This document shows positions 59,508 to 64,000 of a DNA stretch of 64,000 nucleotides, piece by piece. A model generated the notes under the pieces. The model did not search any database, had not been told where the DNA came from, and was given only the letters and a program-made list of their open reading frames with translations. A program made the position numbers and the translations under genes. Source of the stretch: Apostichopus parvimensis (Eukaryota; Echinodermata; Holothuroidea; Aspidochirotida; Stichopodidae); assembly GCA_000934455.1 (NCBI GenBank), contig KN889769.1, positions 20,901-84,900 on the forward strand, in the 5' to 3' direction. Position 1 is the first letter of the stretch; every line of letters starts with the position of its first letter.

Positions 59508-62500
59508 GTAAGTATCTTATTCAGAATATGGTCTTTCTAGTCCAGTGTGCAATTTTTGGCAGAGACATACCAAATTGTTGCCTTTCAAATACCATTCGTT
59601 CGCTGTGGCTTTCTTCCTCGTCAATATTAGAGGGAAGCTTGCTTAGTAAAATTTGTACAAAGAAATGTCATACATCGTTTACTATCAAATTAATGTGTTA
59701 AATGAACGACATCATGTCATTTGACTCGTACTAGTGAAATGTTCTTGGTTTATAACTTGGTTAGCGGGCCGCAAGGCTACAGGTCAGGGTTTCAAGTCGG
59801 CACGTATATTAATAAGTGCAGTGTGAAACCGGTCGACCCATGCACAGTGAATTATTGACCTCGGATTTCACATTCATGTTTATGGCTTACTCATATATCA
59901 CAGTAAATGCGACTGCAAAATTGATAGTTATATAAGATGCCTGTCTAAACTAGAAGATATTTCTGGTTGGCAAACATCTTCGGGACCAGTCGCGAGGCTT
60001 ACACAGGTCTAGGCTAGTACTAGTACAACTAGTAACAATGAATGACTCATACATTAGAAATAGACCCTGTCCTGTATGAGCTAGTACTTAGTCATTGTGT
60101 TTTCAGCTGACGCACTGGAAGTATACCCCGCAATGTATAGCTTTTTAAAGGTCATAAAAATTCGAGAAAACAAATTGTTCTTTATGTATACTGCTCCTTT
60201 TTCACATGTTATGGAAGTTTGACAATATTTCTATATAGGCTTAGACCTAGCAGTAATAGAAGGCTTATCTTCTGTTCAGTAGCATAGTGGGCTCATAATT
60301 GACACACTTAAGGATTTGATCAACGATATCTATCACAGAAAAGTCCAAATCACTCAACTGTATGTGTTTTTCATATGTGTAGTTCCTCAGAAATGTAATG
60401 ATCTCAAAATATTTATTGTTCTGTGCCTACGCATCCTACAAATGAGCAGAATTTGACCACAAAATGTCTGTCGTATCAAATTCTTTCATACCCCGAAATT
60501 GACACATTCGTCGATAAGCTAACTGTAAGTATACATCCATTGACTCTGGATGCTGTTTGCTTTGCTGTGAGCCTCCAAGTTCAGACAGGTCAGGTCTCAG
60601 AGAGTAGTGGTACAGGGTATCATGTTGAGGTAATTTTGCTGTATCGTTGCTACCTGTAGTAATATTTGAAGGTGGGCCAATTATGAAAGTGCGTCAATTG
60701 TGAAGCCTTCGCTATACTGTACTTAACATGCACAATTACCATTTCTCATACTAAATTGTATGCATGAAGACAGATCTGCCCTGCTATGTATGCTCAACAA
60801 GAGTTTCTTTACAAGAATTTTATGAACAACAAGGTACAGTTTCTAATGACACAGCTTGAAAAAATAGGTGACTTAGAGGAATGAACATAACATGTACAAC
60901 TCAAAATTCAGGATCAAGTATATAGTACTTCCTAATTTCACACTGCGAAATACATCGTTTAACCAAACAATTTCATCCACCCTCAATCCCATTCCCCTAA
61001 TATTGAGACTGTCTAAATAACCAGGGATAATTGGCTCTTTTTTGCTAAAGATATCTTGTGAAATCACTCTTTCATTTCCCTGCAACAAAATGCCTAGCAA
61101 AAGCCTTATTGTAGCTGATGATATGCACTGTTATTGCACTGTTACACTTTAACACAGATAATATGCTGGTACTGTAAAGTAGCCTATCAGTGCATCTATT
61201 TCCTACTTTCGTCTTTAATTTAATAATTTTATATCCTGTGGAATGAAACTTTTATGAGATGACATGTCATAAATTTTTAAGTTCAGAACAATGTGGACTC
61301 GGAGAACAGACATGTATGCTTTAAAAAATTTCCAATTTCTAAATGATTGAGATATTATGATGAATAAAGAGTAAAGATTATGTTTCTTCAAATACAAATG
61401 TGTGCAAGTTAAGCTGATACATGCATTGCATATATAGCATGATTGATGAAATGAATATATATTTCTGAATTCATGAAAAGAAAAGCTTGGAAAGCTTGAT
61501 ATAGAATGCTTGAGAAAATTCAGAATTATATTTTGCTTAAGATTATGTAGTTTTATTTGAATACAGCTACAGTATCCCAAAAGAATTTCTCAAATTATAT
61601 CTCATAATTTCTGCAATGGGTTACATGTTTAGTTTAAAAATGTTGAAAGAAAATTGTTGAAACTCATGACCGTATCGTTTTTCGGGTTTTCAGGGTGGAC
61701 ACATCTACTGTTTTTAGACAATAGATTACAGTGAAAGGGCTGCACTATATCTGTATCTCTTCACGAGAAGTCGTTTACATTTCAAATGAAGGGTAACATG
61801 TCATACACTGTGTACTTATCGGAAATTTGATAAACAAAAACGAGGGCGTAGAATCAGGGGGTGTGGGGATGTCAACACCCCCTCCCCCTCATAAAATCAC
61901 AAGTCTGTGTCCAAGGAGATACAGTACATTCCTTAGAAATGTATTTTTGGTTTACTTTTCCAACATCGTTTAGCCAGTCACTAAATTTTGTCCCAAAATG
62001 TCGCTAGATACATGCCTCTCCCCCTCCTGAGAATGATGATGGTGTACGCCCCCTGTAAAAAAAAAAAATTATTGAAAAAGAAGCATCCACCATATTTTTG
62101 ACTACATGTTAAAAACACACATTTTTCTTTGCTCAGCACTTATTGGTACTGTAGGTATTTTGTTGGCTTTGGTTTCAGGATGTTTCTACGGTCTGAAAGT
62201 GCAACTATGCCTTACACCAGATCTTTACATTTATACAATCATCTCATCATTATTGCAACACAATACACATTATCACCCACTGAACACAATACAGTTCGTA
62301 GAGTATTCCAGTTGTACTTCCCCTTACAAGTCCCAACTTGAGAAGAAATGTACTTTTCGTGAATGCTGAAAGTGCAGTCTGTAGTATGATAGGACTATGT
62401 GGTTACCTGAAAGCTTACAACCTTTTAAAGTATCACACTTTGAACTGGGGCTAACCTATTTGTACCCACATTTGCCATTGCTGAGCATTTCTCAGGTATT

Positions 62501-64000
62501 GCTTAAATTGCTTTCAGGATCTATTGACATGTGACCTGCCAAACACCACAATTGTGTAACCCAATAAGAACGATAAGTTGAGTAGTGTACACAGTACAGT
62601 TTGATTGCTCCACTGGTACTTCCCCATGAAGTCCAACTTGAGAACAATACTCCATGGACTTACTGTATACATAACGTAACTGTAACGTCTACCATACCAC
62701 ACTGTGCAGTAATTGCAGTGTGCTCTCTGTGTGGTAATTTGAAAGTTTACAACATAGCTTTAATTATTATACATTATTCTGGGGACAGACAAGTGTTTAT
62801 ATATCACAGGTCTACATTCATCTTTTCTGAGCACTTTCAGGTCTATTGCTTTAACTTTAACAGGATGTTTTAGCCTACACCCGATGTGTAATCCAATCAA
62901 CCCATTACTGCAAGAACTATTAATAAATCAGGTAAGGTACTGTACACACACAATACAGTTTGAATGTACAGTACTTCAATGGTACTTCCCCTTAAGACCA
63001 GTTAAGGTCAAGACATGTATTGTAACCATATGTCTATCACACAGTGTGCAATGTGTCATTCCGATATGGTATTTCCACATGAAAGCCTACAGATATCACT
63101 GTTACATCTTTTGCTATTGGTCAATGTAAATGTACATATAAACTCACAGCAGCTGGTTGCAAAATAGTAACAACAAACCTACATGTATCCAAAGAACATC
63201 CATGCTTTATCACCAAGAAAACAAAATACTAATACCACACCATCATACATAGCATGAACAGTACAATATCTACTGTACATCTACTTAGTAGCCTCTAGTC
63301 TACTTTGTACACAAGAATCGTAGCACACGTTGGCAATTGTTAGTAACTGTTGAGGCTTAATTACCAGCTAGTTTAACCTGCCTTTTTGTAGTTTTAGCAG
63401 GAGAAGACTTTCTATAGTTTGTAAAAGATCATGGTATGATAGAAACTTGAGCGCTCTTGCAGAATATGGCGGTATGAATAGCAACAACTACTGTACTGTA
63501 CAGTCTAGTACCTGGGAGGATTAATGTACAATTTATGTAACTTAATACTGTATCCAAGATATAGCTCATCCACCTGTTTTACGACAAGGCAGTTACTGTT
63601 GTACTCCACAGGTGATATGAAGTACTAAACTGCAACTTTGTAATGTACAAACCAATATCAAGAACAAGAGCCCTCATTTCGTGAGAGAATGTCAAGTCCA
63701 ACAACCATTATCTTGTATTGTGATCAGGGTGTACATTTGAAACATGTACGCATTGTTCTTGAGGCAGATTTTAACAAATTGCATTTTCACTTTCATTTGA
63801 GCATTTCATTTACTTACTGAACAAGTTATTAACCGTACGTGACTTGCGTGACATTGTTTCGACTACAGGTACATACAAATGTTTGGCACAAAATTTGCTT
63901 ATCACACAATTTTCACTTTTAGCCAACCAAATTCAGGAAATAGTATAGTTTGGTTATGAATCATCCTGATGACGATATTTCTCAATGGCTGAAACTTTAC
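59508..64000. other. Right flank, no convincing coding exon
   Basis: AT-rich DNA that may be the first intron of a gene starting near 59.3 kb. TAGGC/GCCTA words cluster near 60.0-60.3 kb. Only the 62.2-63.1 kb repeats stand out. Confidence 0.5.
62150..63110. repeat. Three diverged ~320-bp repeats
   Basis: Copies centred near 62310, 62620 and 62960 share acaatacagttt-like, tggtacttccccttaag, cagtgtgcaat or cagtctgtag, and gaaagcttacaa blocks. Copies are weakly conserved, so the boundaries are approximate. Confidence 0.6.

Noticed and set aside
60873-61100. Minus-strand 75-residue open frame that looks fairly protein-like
   Set aside because: I could not match it to a family or find coherent splice partners, so it is not reported as a gene.

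Overview
This is animal genomic DNA: AT-rich, intron-dense, with canonical GT-AG introns of about 0.1-2.4 kb and many tandem repeats and tRNA-derived SINEs. Gene content and repeat style suggest a marine invertebrate deuterostome. An echinoderm, perhaps a sea cucumber, is my best guess, but this is inference, not a species call. Two 50-base N gaps show it is a scaffold.

Layout. (1) 557-1344, minus strand: the first two coding exons of BBS8/TTC8, a BBSome subunit; the rest of the gene lies beyond the left edge. (2) 1345-2133: a 789-bp interval between two divergent start codons, probably a shared promoter. (3) 2134-27286, plus strand: a complete nephrocystin-1 (NPHP1) gene, 29 coding exons assembled by hand with every phase consistent, about 1,085 residues. 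It has an N-terminal coiled coil, a greatly enlarged acidic and Lys/Glu-rich segment, an SH3 domain and the conserved C-terminal nephrocystin homology region. (4) 27287-30492: 3' flanks of two convergent genes, rich in tandem repeats. (5) 30493-45540, minus strand: a complete 17-exon M28B metallopeptidase of the glutamate carboxypeptidase II/NAALADase family, about 799 residues, with all zinc ligands present. (6) 45541-50293: a second divergent intergenic region. (7) 50294-56033, plus strand: an eight-exon gene for a 176-residue coiled-coil protein that I do not recognise. (8) 56034-64000: 3' flank, a CpG-containing stretch near 59.3 kb with a possible non-coding first exon, then sequence with no convincing coding exon.

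How the genes relate. BBS8 and NPHP1 both act at the base of the cilium (BBSome cargo transport and transition zone), so a head-to-head pair suggests shared ciliogenic control. A near-match to an RFX X-box lies between them. The peptidase is a type II membrane ectoenzyme with no obvious link to cilia.

Most unusual signal. Three tandem repeat arrays are built directly over splice sites: a ~35-bp unit over the donor of NPHP1 exon 22, a 55-bp unit over the acceptor of NPHP1 exon 28, and a 49-bp unit running into the donor of peptidase exon 9. Each array places extra splice-site look-alikes in the intron. In the two NPHP1 arrays, only the copy next to the exon keeps the reading frame open. Both N gaps are flanked by duplicated sequence and look like assembly artefacts. 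All exon models come from reading the sequence alone; no alignment or transcript data were used.
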